A stretch of 40,237 nt of DNA, taken from positions 1 to 40,237 of the forward strand of contig JAPLKS010000002.1 in NCBI GenBank assembly GCA_026387915.1, read 5' to 3'. The position numbers and the translations under genes are program-made. Shown here piece by piece: positions 27,604 to 35,298 of this stretch (positions are counted from its first letter, which is position 1; each line of letters starts with the position of its first letter). The notes below the pieces were generated by a model that saw nothing but the letters and a program-made list of their open reading frames with translations, did no database searches and was not told where the DNA came from. The stretch is from Gemmatimonadota bacterium (lineage in GTDB: Bacteria > Gemmatimonadota > Gemmatimonadetes > Gemmatimonadales > Gemmatimonadaceae).

Positions 27604-27656
27604 TCAGCGGTTCACGGGGCGATCGACCGTGACGGCATAGCAATACCAACTACAGG

Positions 27657-27713
27657 AAAAAAACACGGAGGGGATCGCGCCGAACCATTGGCGCGATCCC
27701 CTCCGTGTTTCTT
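27657..27713. terminator. Bidirectional intrinsic terminator
   Basis: A perfect 21-bp stem (27661-27681 with 27690-27710) with an 8-base loop lies between the convergent amidohydrolase and S9 peptidase genes. Read on the - strand, the stem is followed by a run of seven T, making a textbook terminator for the peptidase gene. On the + strand the stem ends in GTTT followed by CTTCT, a weaker T tract. Confidence 0.88.
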
Positions 27714-27731
27714 CTGGCGAGACGCGCTCCG

Positions 27732-29765
27732 CTACGCCTTGGGTTTGGTGAACCAGCGATCATACCACGTGATGGAACGCTGCATGGCGTCAATCACGTG
27801 CTTGGTCTCGCGCAGTCCGTGCCCTTCGCGCGGGTACCGCAGCATCTGCGTCTCCACCCCCACGTCGCGGAGCGCCACGTAGAACTGCTCGGCTTCGGCG
27901 ATCGGCACGTCGTTGTCGTTTTCGCCGTGAATAAAGAGCACGGGCGTATGCACGCGCGACACATACCGCAGTGGCGAGCGGGCCCAGAGCGTGTCCATCA
28001 AGGCGCCCTCGTGCGGGAACTTGCCAAACTCCACGGCTAAGTAGTCGTGATAGTACGAGAGATAATTTTGCGTGATAAGGTTGCTGATGCCGGCGCGCGG
28101 AATGGCCGCCTGAAAGCGATCGGTGCGCGTGACGAGCCAGTTGGTGAGCTGCCCGCCATAGCTGCCGCCCTCCACGCCAAGCCGCGACGCATCAATCCAC
28201 GGATACTTCGCGATCGCCGAATCGAGTGCGACGAGCACGTCTTCGGCTTCGGCGCCGTCTTGGTCGCCGAAGATCGCGTCCGCGTGCGCCTGTCCATAGC
28301 CGGTGGAGCCGCGGTAGTTCACCATCAGCACGCCAAAGCCATGTGAGGCGTAGATCTGCGCCGACGAGTTGAACGCCGCGCCCTGCTGACCGTGCGGGCC
28401 GCCGTGCATGAGCACAATCAACGGCGCCTTGCCCGCCGTCAGCTCCAGTGGGCGCGTGAGAAATGATTGTACGGGGCGGTCTTTGACGCTGCGGACGGTA
28501 AACGAATCCACCCCCGCGATGCGTCGCTGAGCGAGCAGGCTATCGCTCAGCGCGGTCACGCGCCGCGTGGTGCCGCGCGCATCGCGCCAATAGAGTTCGC
28601 TCGGGTTTGCTGGAGTCGAAAAGGCATACGCCACCGCGCCGTCCGGTGCCACCGACCACGATCCCAGCGTGCCCGTGCCGCCAACGACGAGTTGGGCTGC
28701 GGTGCCGCTTACGGCTTGCCGGTACAAATGCACGTTGCCGTGCTCCTGCGCGGAGAAATACAGCGCCGAACCATCGGAGGCCCACTGCGGCGCGCCCTGC
28801 CGGTTGTCGAGCGTTGCAACTTCGCGTCGTGCGGAGCCGTCGGCGCGCATCACCCAGCTGTGCGTGTCCTCCATGGTTGTTTCGGAGGAGGTGAGATCGC
28901 GCTTGGTGCCTTGGAAAGCGATCCAGCTTCCGTCTGGCGACCAGGCCGGCGCATACTCGGCGCTTTTGGTGCTCGTGATGCGGCGTGTGGTGCCGTCGGC
29001 CACTCGGACCGCGAGCACATCATAGTTGAAGAACCGGTCCGGATCTTTCTCGCGATTGGACACGAAGAGGATTTCGTCGCCACGCGGGGACCAGTCGATG
29101 GAGTGCTCGTAGTAGTTGCCCGTGGTGAGCTGGCGCACCGCGTTGGTGTTGACGTTGGCGACAAAAATGTGTAGCCGCCGGTTGTCGTTGAACCGACTGA
29201 GCCCTTCGCCGGCGGTCGGTTTGTAGAGGTAGCGTGTGATCACCATGGGGTCGCCGCTGGCGTCGACCTCCGGGCCCGGTGTGGCCGAGATGAACGCGAT
29301 CTGGGTGCCATCGGGTGACCAGCTCAAGCGCTCGCCGCTGGTGGGGAGCGGATGGTTGGTACTCGTCACGTCGGCGACGAGATGCGCGCTGCTCCCATCT
29401 GCATTCGCGACCACCACCCCGTAGCGGGTTCCCTCGCGGCCGAGGTAGGCGATCCGGTCGCCTTTGGGTGCCCAACGGGCAGCAGACACCCCGGCGCCAT
29501 CTCGCCCAATAGGGGCCGAGGCGCCGCTCGCGAGTGTGACGAGGCGCACCTCCGACGTCGGGCGGCCGGCACTGTTGGAGTTGGTCACGGTGATCAGTGC
29601 TTGCAGGCCATTTGGCGAAAGCTGGACGTCGCTCACGGCCCTCAGCAGGTGCAGATCTTCAGCGGAGAATGGCTGCGGTCGCTGCGCCAAGGCTTTGGCG
29701 GTGCCGAGGACGGAAAGGCCGACGAGCAGGGCTCGGAGGCGACGTGTGGAGGCAAAGGCGGGCAT
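27732..29765 (-). CDS. S9-family prolyl oligopeptidase-like serine peptidase (secreted)
   Basis: A 677-aa exported peptidase cleaving short peptides, by family (DPP IV / acylaminoacyl peptidase group). ATG 29765 starts a signal peptide (about 1-28, ending AKALAQ). The N-terminal two thirds are WD40-like beta-propeller repeats (LSWSPDGTQIAFIS, IDWSPRGDEILFVSN, PAWSPDGSWIAFQG). The C-terminal alpha/beta hydrolase domain has HGGPHGQQG (oxyanion loop), GGSYGG with Ser535, Asp617 or Asp619 in GENDNDVP, and His649 in REGHGL. All catalytic residues are present. An open frame of 54 codons further upstream is Pro-rich and lacks a signal sequence, so it is not used. It is not adjacent to the second S9 gene at 32 kb and is clearly different in sequence. 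Confidence 0.92.
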   Translation of the reverse strand: MPAFASTRRLRALLVGLSVLGTAKALAQRPQPFSAEDLHLLRAVSDVQLSPNGLQALITVTNSNSAGRPTSEVRLVTLASGASAPIGRDGAGVSAARWAPKGDRIAYLGREGTRYGVVVANADGSSAHLVADVTSTNHPLPTSGERLSWSPDGTQIAFISATPGPEVDASGDPMVITRYLYKPTAGEGLSRFNDNRRLHIFVANVNTNAVRQLTTGNYYEHSIDWSPRGDEILFVSNREKDPDRFFNYDVLAVRVADGTTRRITSTKSAEYAPAWSPDGSWIAFQGTKRDLTSSETTMEDTHSWVMRADGSARREVATLDNRQGAPQWASDGSALYFSAQEHGNVHLYRQAVSGTAAQLVVGGTGTLGSWSVAPDGAVAYAFSTPANPSELYWRDARGTTRRVTALSDSLLAQRRIAGVDSFTVRSVKDRPVQSFLTRPLELTAGKAPLIVLMHGGPHGQQGAAFNSSAQIYASHGFGVLMVNYRGSTGYGQAHADAIFGDQDGAEAEDVLVALDSAIAKYPWIDASRLGVEGGSYGGQLTNWLVTRTDRFQAAIPRAGISNLITQNYLSYYHDYLAVEFGKFPHEGALMDTLWARSPLRYVSRVHTPVLFIHGENDNDVPIAEAEQFYVALRDVGVETQMLRYPREGHGLRETKHVIDAMQRSITWYDRWFTKPKA

Positions 29766-29987
29766 TCGTTGGCCTGGCGGCAAGGATGGCGGTCGGGGGA
29801 CTTCCGGTGGCGCAGGAGGGGCAGGGCTCCCCTCTGGGCTGCGCGGTAGAACGGTGCTCGGCAAACGTGCCCGTCCGGCGCCTGCAGGGCAAGAACGACT
29901 GGCAGGTGAGCCGCCTACCCAGAGCAAGCGCTAGGAGCCCGGCCGGCGGGCCCCTGAGCCTGTCCACCGGCAATCCCCCGCTAGCAG
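29766..29987. other. Gap between divergent S9 peptidase and efp, no gene seen
   Basis: This stretch lies upstream of both divergent genes. I see no coding region and no clear promoter for the peptidase. A short GC-rich inverted repeat (GAGGGG with CCCCTC, 7-base loop, near 29815-29833) is the only structure noticed. Confidence 0.4.
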
Positions 29988-30016
29988 TTGATACAACTCC
30001 TTTGCCTGACTATAGT
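29988..30016 (+). promoter_or_regulatory. Sigma70-type promoter for efp
   Basis: TTGATA at 29988-29993 and TATAGT at 30011-30016 are separated by 17 bp, close to the consensus, and lie 50 bp before the efp start codon. This is the best promoter match in the window, fitting a highly expressed translation factor. Confidence 0.8.
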
Positions 30017-30065
30017 TAAAGGCTGTCTAAGAAACCCGACTCCAGCATTCATCAGGACGTTTGAT

Positions 30066-30632
30066 ATGGCGATGCCAGCCACCCAGATCCGCCGCGGTAT
30101 GGTCCTCGTGTTCGAGGGCGATCCGTGCCGTGTGATCGAGTTCCGTCACCACACGCCCGGCAACCTCCGCGCAATGGTGCAGGCCAAGCTCAAGAACCTC
30201 CGGAGCGGCTCGAACTTTGAGCACCGGTTCCGCGCTGCCGACTCCATTGAGAAGGCGGACATGGAAACGCATGAGCTCGAGTTCATGTACAAGGGTGGCG
30301 AGACCTACCACTTCATGAATACCGAGAACTATGAGCAGCTCGAGATGGACGACGAGATGCTTGGCGACAATGCGCAGTGGATGCAGGCGAACATGAAGAT
30401 TCTCGCCGAGTATTACGACGGGCGTCCGATCGGCATTCAGCTCCCGCAGTATCTGGTGCTCGAGATTGTGGACACCAGCCCGGTCATGAAGACGGCGACC
30501 AAGACGGCGAGCTCCAAGCCGGCGGTGCTGTCGAACGGGGTGACGGTGAACGTTCCCGAGTTCGTGGCGACGGGCGAACGGGTGCGTGTAAACCCGAATA
30601 CTGGCGAGTATTTGGATCGCGCCAAGGACTGA
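30066..30632 (+). CDS. efp: Translation elongation factor P
   Basis: Helps the ribosome form peptide bonds at consecutive prolines. ATG 30066 with AGGA eight bases upstream; 188 aa, normal length. The three beta-barrel domains are intact: KOW-like N-domain (residues 1-65), OB domain starting THELEFMYKGGETYHFMN, and the C-terminal domain with ATKTASSKPAVLSNG, VPEFVATGERVRVNPNTGEYLDRAKD. The loop that reaches the peptidyl-transferase centre reads HHTPGNLRAMV. Aligning P-G with the P-G-K of Escherichia coli puts Asn33 where the modified Lys34 should be, with Arg35 two residues on. So EpmA-type lysylation is not expected and the EarP-type arginine is not at the usual position. The gene leads a tRNA cluster. 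Confidence 0.95.
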   Translation: MAMPATQIRRGMVLVFEGDPCRVIEFRHHTPGNLRAMVQAKLKNLRSGSNFEHRFRAADSIEKADMETHELEFMYKGGETYHFMNTENYEQLEMDDEMLGDNAQWMQANMKILAEYYDGRPIGIQLPQYLVLEIVDTSPVMKTATKTASSKPAVLSNGVTVNVPEFVATGERVRVNPNTGEYLDRAKD

Positions 30633-30743
30633 GCGCGGTTACTTGCTCGGAAAAGCGTGGCGTGCGGCACTTTACCTGAGAGTCGCAGAGGCTTAAGTTC
30701 CAAAGCTCTGAAGGACGCCGGCCGGGGCGCAAAACCGGAAATG

Positions 30744-30817
30744 GTGGTTGTAGCTCAGTTGGTTAGAGCACCGGTCTGTGGCACCGGGGGTCGCGGGTTC
30801 AAATCCCGTCAGCCACC
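30744..30817 (+). tRNA. tRNA-His (anticodon GTG)
   Basis: A full cloverleaf can be folded: acceptor GTGGTTG with CAGCCAC, D arm with AGCTCAGTTGGTTAGAGC, anticodon stem CCGGT/ACCGG, T loop TTCAAAT. The base before position 1 is G and the discriminator is C, the G-1:C73 identity of histidine tRNA. The CCA end is not encoded. Confidence 0.95.
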
Positions 30818-30909
30818 CTGTGATGGTGAAGGTACCGGAGGCACGGCCGACGGCGTTTTTTGAGGTGCGGGACTTGAGGGCGCCGTCGACTTGGTGTTTC
30901 CGACCTTCT

Positions 30910-30982
30910 AGGTCCGTAGCTCAATTGGTAGAGCACCGGTCTCCAAAACCGGCGGTTGGGGGTTCGATTCCCTCCGGGCCTG
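30910..30982 (+). tRNA. tRNA-Trp (anticodon CCA)
   Basis: Acceptor AGGTCCG pairs with CGGGCCT (one G-T pair), discriminator G. The anticodon loop CTCCAAA gives CCA. T arm GGGGG/TTCGATT/CCCTC is standard. The CCA end is not encoded. Confidence 0.95.
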
Positions 30983-31049
30983 TACGGTGGAAACGGTGGC
31001 AACAGAAAAACTGACGGGCAACCGAAACTGAATTGGATGTGGTCCACGC

Positions 31050-31122
31050 GGCGGTATCGTCTAGGGGCCTAGGACATAGCCCTCTCAAGGCTAGAACACG
31101 GGTTCGAATCCCGTTACCGCTA
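31050..31122 (+). tRNA. tRNA-Glu (anticodon CTC)
   Basis: The loop CTCTCAA gives anticodon CTC, reading GAG. D arm GTCTAGGGGCCTAGGAC is typical of glutamate tRNA. Acceptor GGCGGTA pairs with TACCGCT, making position 1:72 a G-T pair; discriminator A. The weak first pair is unusual but the rest folds well. Confidence 0.9.
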
Positions 31123-31167
31123 TGGCACGACGGGCACGACGGGCACGACGGGTACGACGAGCACGAC
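31123..31167 (+). repeat. Nine-base tandem repeat in tRNA spacer
   Basis: Five near-identical 9-base units based on GGGCACGAC follow directly after tRNA-Glu(CTC). Unit 1 differs at its first base, unit 4 has T for C, unit 5 has A for G. The repeat fills almost half of the spacer before the next tRNA. Confidence 0.8.
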
Positions 31168-31227
31168 GCTGTGCCGCATACAAATACTGGTGACTGAGTC
31201 GGACTGCGGGATTGTTGGAGATAGGCC

Positions 31228-31299
31228 AGCCTCATCGTCTATCGGTTAGGACGGCACCCTTTCAAGGTGCAGAGACGGGTTCGACTCCCGTTGGGGCTA
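31228..31299 (+). tRNA. tRNA-Glu (anticodon TTC)
   Basis: Loop CTTTCAA gives TTC, reading GAA/GAG. Acceptor AGCCTCA pairs with TGGGGCT (one T-G pair), discriminator A. D arm GTCTATCGGTTAGGAC and T loop TTCGACT are standard. Confidence 0.95.
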
Positions 31300-31437
31300 T
31301 GCAGGGCTGCCAACGGGCGGCGTGCAAGAGAAGTAGTGAAAGCAGGGAAGCACCGCAGGGTAGTGGAGTTGGCTCCGCCCCGGCAGGTGAACAAGGGTTG
31401 CTGGACGCTCGGCGATGTGTGGTGCCGAGTCGGTGTT

Positions 31438-31512
31438 GGGGGCGTAGCTCAGTTTGGTTAGAGCACTCGACTGTCACTCGAGAGGTCGCGGGTTCGAGCC
31501 CCGTCGCTCCCG
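31438..31512 (+). tRNA. tRNA-Asp (anticodon GTC)
   Basis: Acceptor GGGGGCG pairs with CGCTCCC (one G-T pair), discriminator G. Anticodon stem CTCGA/TCGAG with loop CTGTCAC gives GTC. Confidence 0.95.
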
Positions 31513-31549
31513 TTGTTGTTGGAGGACCGTAGGTGAAGGGTTCGTCGTT

Positions 31550-31631
31550 GCCCTGGTGGTGAAACTGGTAGACACGCCATCTTGAGGGGGTGGTGCCGCA
31601 AGGCGTCTCGGTTCGAATCCGAGCCAGGGCA
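31550..31631 (+). tRNA. tRNA-Leu (anticodon GAG)
   Basis: An 82-base class II tRNA with a long variable arm (TGCCGCAAGGCGT). Acceptor GCCCTGG pairs perfectly with CCAGGGC, discriminator A, as expected for leucine. Loop TTGAGGG gives anticodon GAG. Confidence 0.95.
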
Positions 31632-31691
31632 TAGCGAGATGTGTGATGCGGGTGCGGCTTCCCTCAAGCTGCGGTTGGTTCCCGTGACACC

Positions 31692-31763
31692 GCCACAGTA
31701 GCTCAGTGGTAGAGCACTCGATTCGTAATCGAGCGGTCGTCGGTTCAATCCCGACCTGTGGCT
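31692..31763 (+). tRNA. tRNA-Thr (anticodon CGT)
   Basis: Acceptor GCCACAG pairs perfectly with CTGTGGC, discriminator T. Anticodon stem CTCGA/TCGAG with loop TTCGTAA gives CGT, reading ACG. Last tRNA of the cluster. Confidence 0.95.
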
Positions 31764-31794
31764 CTTTAGAGAGCAGATCTTATAGGACTATCAC

Positions 31795-31825
31795 CGCCAC
31801 CCCAGTTGGGGTGGCGTTTCTGTTT
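31795..31825 (+). terminator. Intrinsic terminator of the efp-tRNA cluster
   Basis: CGCCACCCCA pairs with TGGGGTGGCG (10 bp, tight loop; probably opens to AGTT) and is followed by TTTCTGTTT. It sits 32 bp after tRNA-Thr. Confidence 0.88.
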
Positions 31826-31944
31826 GGCAGAGTCCAAGTGGCGCATTCTTGCCCCTGAGTGCTGGACGGCGACCAAGCCGAGCGTAGCTTATTCGACAGT
31901 CTGTTCGCGCGGACTGCGCGGCACATGCCGCAGGCTGCGCGCCT

Positions 31945-32011
31945 CGCCACGCATTTCGCCACGCATTTCGCCACGCATTTCGCCACGCATTTCGCCACGC
32001 ATTTCGCCACG
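31945..32011 (+). repeat. Twelve-base tandem repeat before the S9 peptidase start
   Basis: Five identical copies of CGCCACGCATTT (31945-32004) plus seven bases of a sixth, with no mismatch. The array ends 16 bp before the ATG at 32027, so it is in the 5' leader or overlaps the promoter. If an upstream start were used it would encode repeated Ala-Thr-His-Phe, since 12 keeps the frame. Confidence 0.95.
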
Positions 32012-32026
32012 TTCGCCGGAGCTCCT

Positions 32027-34102
32027 ATGCGCCGCCTTTCGTTCCGCACCGTCCCCTGTGCTGTGCTGTTGCTCGCCGCGGTCTTTGCCTTGGCACCGCG
32101 CGCCAACGCGCAGGCCAAGCGTCTGCAAGCCGCCGACATTTTCCAGTTGGAATACGCGGCGGAACCGCAAATATCCCCCGATGGTCAATGGGTGGCGTAT
32201 GTGCGGCAGTGGAGCGACAACATGACGGACCGTCGCCACAGCAATATTTGGCTCGCCAAAGTTGATGGCTCGCTGCACCGGCCGTTGACCTCAGGAAAGT
32301 TCGATGATGTGTCGCCGCGCTGGTCGCCGGATGGCAAGCGCCTCGCGTATGTGTCGAATCGGAGCGGGAGCGCGCAGCTCTACATCCGCTGGATGGACAC
32401 CGGTGAATCGTATGCACTCACCAATGGTGGCAATGCGCCCTCGGCGCCGACCTGGTCGCCCGATGGCACGCAGTTGGCATTCTTGCAGTTGGTGTCGAAG
32501 CCCGCGCTCATGGTCGGCACGCCGCTCGCGCCACCGGCCGGTGCCACTTGGTCGCCGCCGGCGAAGTACACCGATCAACTGGTCTTTCGCTTCAATGGCG
32601 TGGGCGAAGTGCCGCCTGGCTTCATGCACGCCTTTGTGGTGCGTGCCGACGGTGGTGCGGCGCGTCAGGTGACGAGTGGTGAGTTTCATCATGGCGGCAC
32701 GTCGTATGGCGGTGGATCACTTGCCTGGACGCCCGACGGCGCGGAGCTGATTCTCGCTGCACGCAGCGGCAAGAATCCGGAGTTCAACTCGCGTGAGTCG
32801 GATCTGTGGGCCGTTGGCGTCACGGATGGCAAGTCGCGACAGCTCACCGATCGCTATGGGCCGGACCAGAATCCGGCGGTGTCACCCGACGGCAAACTCA
32901 TCGCCTACACGGGCTACGACGACCGGCATCAAGGCTATCAGAACACGCTGCTCTACGTGATGAATCGCGATGGCTCGGGCAAGCGGGTCGTGTCGAGCAA
33001 GCTCGACCAGAGTGTGGCGAGCCCGGTCTGGAGCGCTGACGGTCGCGGCATCTATGTGCAATACGATGTGGAAGGGAACACCAAAGTCGCACTCATCGCT
33101 CTCGATGGCACGTTGCGCACGGTCGCCAGCAATATCGGTACGGGGTCGAGCGCGTACAGTGGCGGCAGTTATTCCGTGTCGCGCGATGGCACGGTGGCCA
33201 TCACGCTGAGTACGCCGACCATTCCCTCGCAGGTCGCGGTGACGACGGGTGCGGCGGGGGCTGCGGTGCGCACACTGACCTCGCTCAATAGCGATCTCCT
33301 CGCGAATCGCGTGATTGGCGCCACCGAGGAAATCTGGTACAAGTCGTCGAAGGACGGCCGGAAGATTCAGGGGTGGATCATCAAGCCGCCGAACTTTGAT
33401 CCCTCCAAGAAATATCCGTTCATCCTCGAGATTCACGGTGGCCCGTTTGCGAATTACGGCGACCGCTTTGACGAAGAAAAGCAGATCATGGCCGCCGCGG
33501 GCTACGTGGTGCTCTACACGAATCCGCGCGGCAGTACGAGCTACGGCGAGACCTTCGGCAACTTGATTCATCACGCGTACCCGGGCGACGATTTCTTTGA
33601 CCTCAACTCCGGCGTCGATGCGGTGATTGCCAAGGGGTATGTGGACGACAAGAATTTGTTCGTGACTGGTGGCAGCGGCGGCGGTGTGCTCACGGCGTGG
33701 ATGATTGGACACACCAACCGATTCCGCGCGGCGTTGGCTTTTTACCCGGTGATCAACTGGGAGAGCTTTGCGCTCACCGCCGACATGGCACCGGCCGCCG
33801 TCAACGATTGGTTCCCGGGCTTTCCGTGGGACAACCGCGAGAACTACGACAAGCGGTCATTGCTCTCGGTGGTGAAGAACGTGAAGACGCCGACGCTCAT
33901 TATGACGGGCGAAGAAGATTTCCGTACGCCGATGTCGGAGTCGGAGCAGTACTACAAGGCGCTCAAGATGACGGGGGTAGACGCGGTGCTGGTGCGCGTG
34001 CCCGAGGAGCCGCACGGAATTCGTCGTCGGCCGAGCCATGCGGCAGCGAAGCTGACAACGCTGGCGGGGTGGTTTGAGAAATACCGCGCCACGTTGCAGT
34101 GA
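32027..34102 (+). CDS. S9-family peptidase (secreted)
   Basis: A 691-aa exported serine peptidase of the acylaminoacyl peptidase/DPP IV group. ATG 32027 is preceded by GGAG five bases away and opens a signal peptide (about 1-29, ending RANAQA); the frame extends upstream through a tandem repeat but lacks a sensible start there. Beta-propeller repeats: ISPDGQWVAYV, PRWSPDGKRLAYVSN, PTWSPDGTQLAFL, LAWTPDGAELIL, PAVSPDGKLIAYTG. Catalytic domain: EIHGGPFANYG, GGSGGG with Ser550 (Gly replaces the more usual Tyr or His after Ser), Asp631 in TGEEDFRTP, His663 in EPHGIRRRPSH. This ending is typical of the subgroup. The next gene overlaps its stop by 4 bp. Confidence 0.92.
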   Translation: MRRLSFRTVPCAVLLLAAVFALAPRANAQAKRLQAADIFQLEYAAEPQISPDGQWVAYVRQWSDNMTDRRHSNIWLAKVDGSLHRPLTSGKFDDVSPRWSPDGKRLAYVSNRSGSAQLYIRWMDTGESYALTNGGNAPSAPTWSPDGTQLAFLQLVSKPALMVGTPLAPPAGATWSPPAKYTDQLVFRFNGVGEVPPGFMHAFVVRADGGAARQVTSGEFHHGGTSYGGGSLAWTPDGAELILAARSGKNPEFNSRESDLWAVGVTDGKSRQLTDRYGPDQNPAVSPDGKLIAYTGYDDRHQGYQNTLLYVMNRDGSGKRVVSSKLDQSVASPVWSADGRGIYVQYDVEGNTKVALIALDGTLRTVASNIGTGSSAYSGGSYSVSRDGTVAITLSTPTIPSQVAVTTGAAGAAVRTLTSLNSDLLANRVIGATEEIWYKSSKDGRKIQGWIIKPPNFDPSKKYPFILEIHGGPFANYGDRFDEEKQIMAAAGYVVLYTNPRGSTSYGETFGNLIHHAYPGDDFFDLNSGVDAVIAKGYVDDKNLFVTGGSGGGVLTAWMIGHTNRFRAALAFYPVINWESFALTADMAPAAVNDWFPGFPWDNRENYDKRSLLSVVKNVKTPTLIMTGEEDFRTPMSESEQYYKALKMTGVDAVLVRVPEEPHGIRRRPSHAAAKLTTLAGWFEKYRATLQ

Positions 34103-35259
34103 GCGATCCGCTGTTGCCTAGCGGCATGACTGACGCGCGCGCGCCGCAGCGCTCGGCGGTGCGCGCACAACTTCCACATCTCACGACGTTGCGATTTTTC
34201 GCAGCGTTTTGGGTGTTGGGCTTTCATACCATTCCACGCGCCGCCGATGACGGCGCGTGGAATGCGTTCTGGGGCCGCGGGTGGATGGGCGTCACTTTCT
34301 TTTTTGTGCTCTCGGGATTCATCCTCGCGTACACCTACGGCGCCACTGCCACGACGGTGGATCGGCGGCAGTTTTGGGTGGCGCGCGTGGCGCGGGTGTA
34401 TCCGCTCTATCTCTTTGCGCTGCTCTTTTCTATTCCACAGCTCTGGCACACCGTGGGGGAGTTCGGCACGCAGGGCGAGGTGGTGAGTGGTGCGCGCCTC
34501 GCGGGTATTGTGGTGTCGAGCCTCGCGATGTTGCAGGCGTGGGTGGATTCGTGGGTGTGTGTGTGGAACTGCCCGAGTTGGTCGCTTTCGGTTGAGGCGT
34601 TTTTCTACGCGCTCTTTCCGTTCTTGCTTCCGCTCATTGCCACCCGCATGGGGCGCCGATTCCTCTTGATTGGCACGATTGCCGGACTTGGCATATCGCT
34701 CTCTGCGTCGAGCGGTGCGGCCGTCGGTGCGCTAGCGCAGGAAGCGTCGATGAGTTCGTTGAATCCGCTCGCACGCCTCCCGGAGTTTTTGCTCGGGCTC
34801 TGGCTGGGCGGTGTGTATTTGGCGCGTCGCCCGTCGTGGACGTTGGCGATGCCGCTGGCGCTCGCGGCCGGATGCGCCACGGTTGCTCTCGCGGTGTGGT
34901 CCGGGATGCATCCGGCGTTTCATGCGCCGCATCTCGTGGCGGCTCCGCTGTTCGCGTTGATTGTGTGGGCGGTGGCAGCGTCGCCCAATCCTTCGCGCGG
35001 CCTCTTGGCGTTCGCTCCGCTCGTGCTACTCGGCGAGTCCAGTTACGCGCTCTACCTACTGCATGGACCGCTGCATGGGTACGCGCTCGCGATTTTCCGC
35101 CGTGTGGCACCTGGCGTGGGCTCGTGGGGAGTGTTCGTACTTTACGCCCTCATGACGATCGTCGTGTCCATTGCGAGTTATCGCTGGCTCGAAGTGCCGT
35201 CGCGCGGGTGGATTCGCGGGCGATTTGCGGCGGTTCGGCGCTCGACGACTACGGGGTAG
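34099..35259 (+). CDS. Membrane acyltransferase, acyltransferase-3/OafA family
   Basis: A 386-aa inner-membrane protein with about ten hydrophobic segments that transfers acyl groups to a surface sugar or lipid. LTTLRFFAAFWVLGFH near the start (catalytic-type His), WMGVTFFFVLSGFILAYTYG and CPSWSLSVEAFFYALFP are the family motifs. LGESSYALYLLHGPL near the end is also typical. The start is GTG 34099 overlapping the TGA of the S9 gene (GTGA), suggesting coupling; ATG 34126 is an alternative. Acceptor unknown. Functional link with the peptidase is not evident. Confidence 0.87.
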   Translation: MSDPLLPSGMTDARAPQRSAVRAQLPHLTTLRFFAAFWVLGFHTIPRAADDGAWNAFWGRGWMGVTFFFVLSGFILAYTYGATATTVDRRQFWVARVARVYPLYLFALLFSIPQLWHTVGEFGTQGEVVSGARLAGIVVSSLAMLQAWVDSWVCVWNCPSWSLSVEAFFYALFPFLLPLIATRMGRRFLLIGTIAGLGISLSASSGAAVGALAQEASMSSLNPLARLPEFLLGLWLGGVYLARRPSWTLAMPLALAAGCATVALAVWSGMHPAFHAPHLVAAPLFALIVWAVAASPNPSRGLLAFAPLVLLGESSYALYLLHGPLHGYALAIFRRVAPGVGSWGVFVLYALMTIVVSIASYRWLEVPSRGWIRGRFAAVRRSTTTG

Positions 35260-35298
35260 GTGGCCGCACAGCCGTCGGCGTCGAAAAACGCGTGAACG

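Noticed and set aside
30910-30982. A tRNA that could suppress the TAG at 24366
   Set aside because: The anticodon is CCA, which reads TGG; no tRNA here has CTA. Near-cognate reading cannot be argued from sequence.
31122-31193. 23-codon ORF MARRARRARR... in the tRNA spacer
   Set aside because: It starts on the last base of tRNA-Glu and only reflects the 9-base repeat; no ribosome-binding site is present.
31945-32011. Possible CRISPR-like array
   Set aside because: Units are 12 bp and directly adjacent with no spacers, and no cas gene is near. It is a simple tandem repeat.
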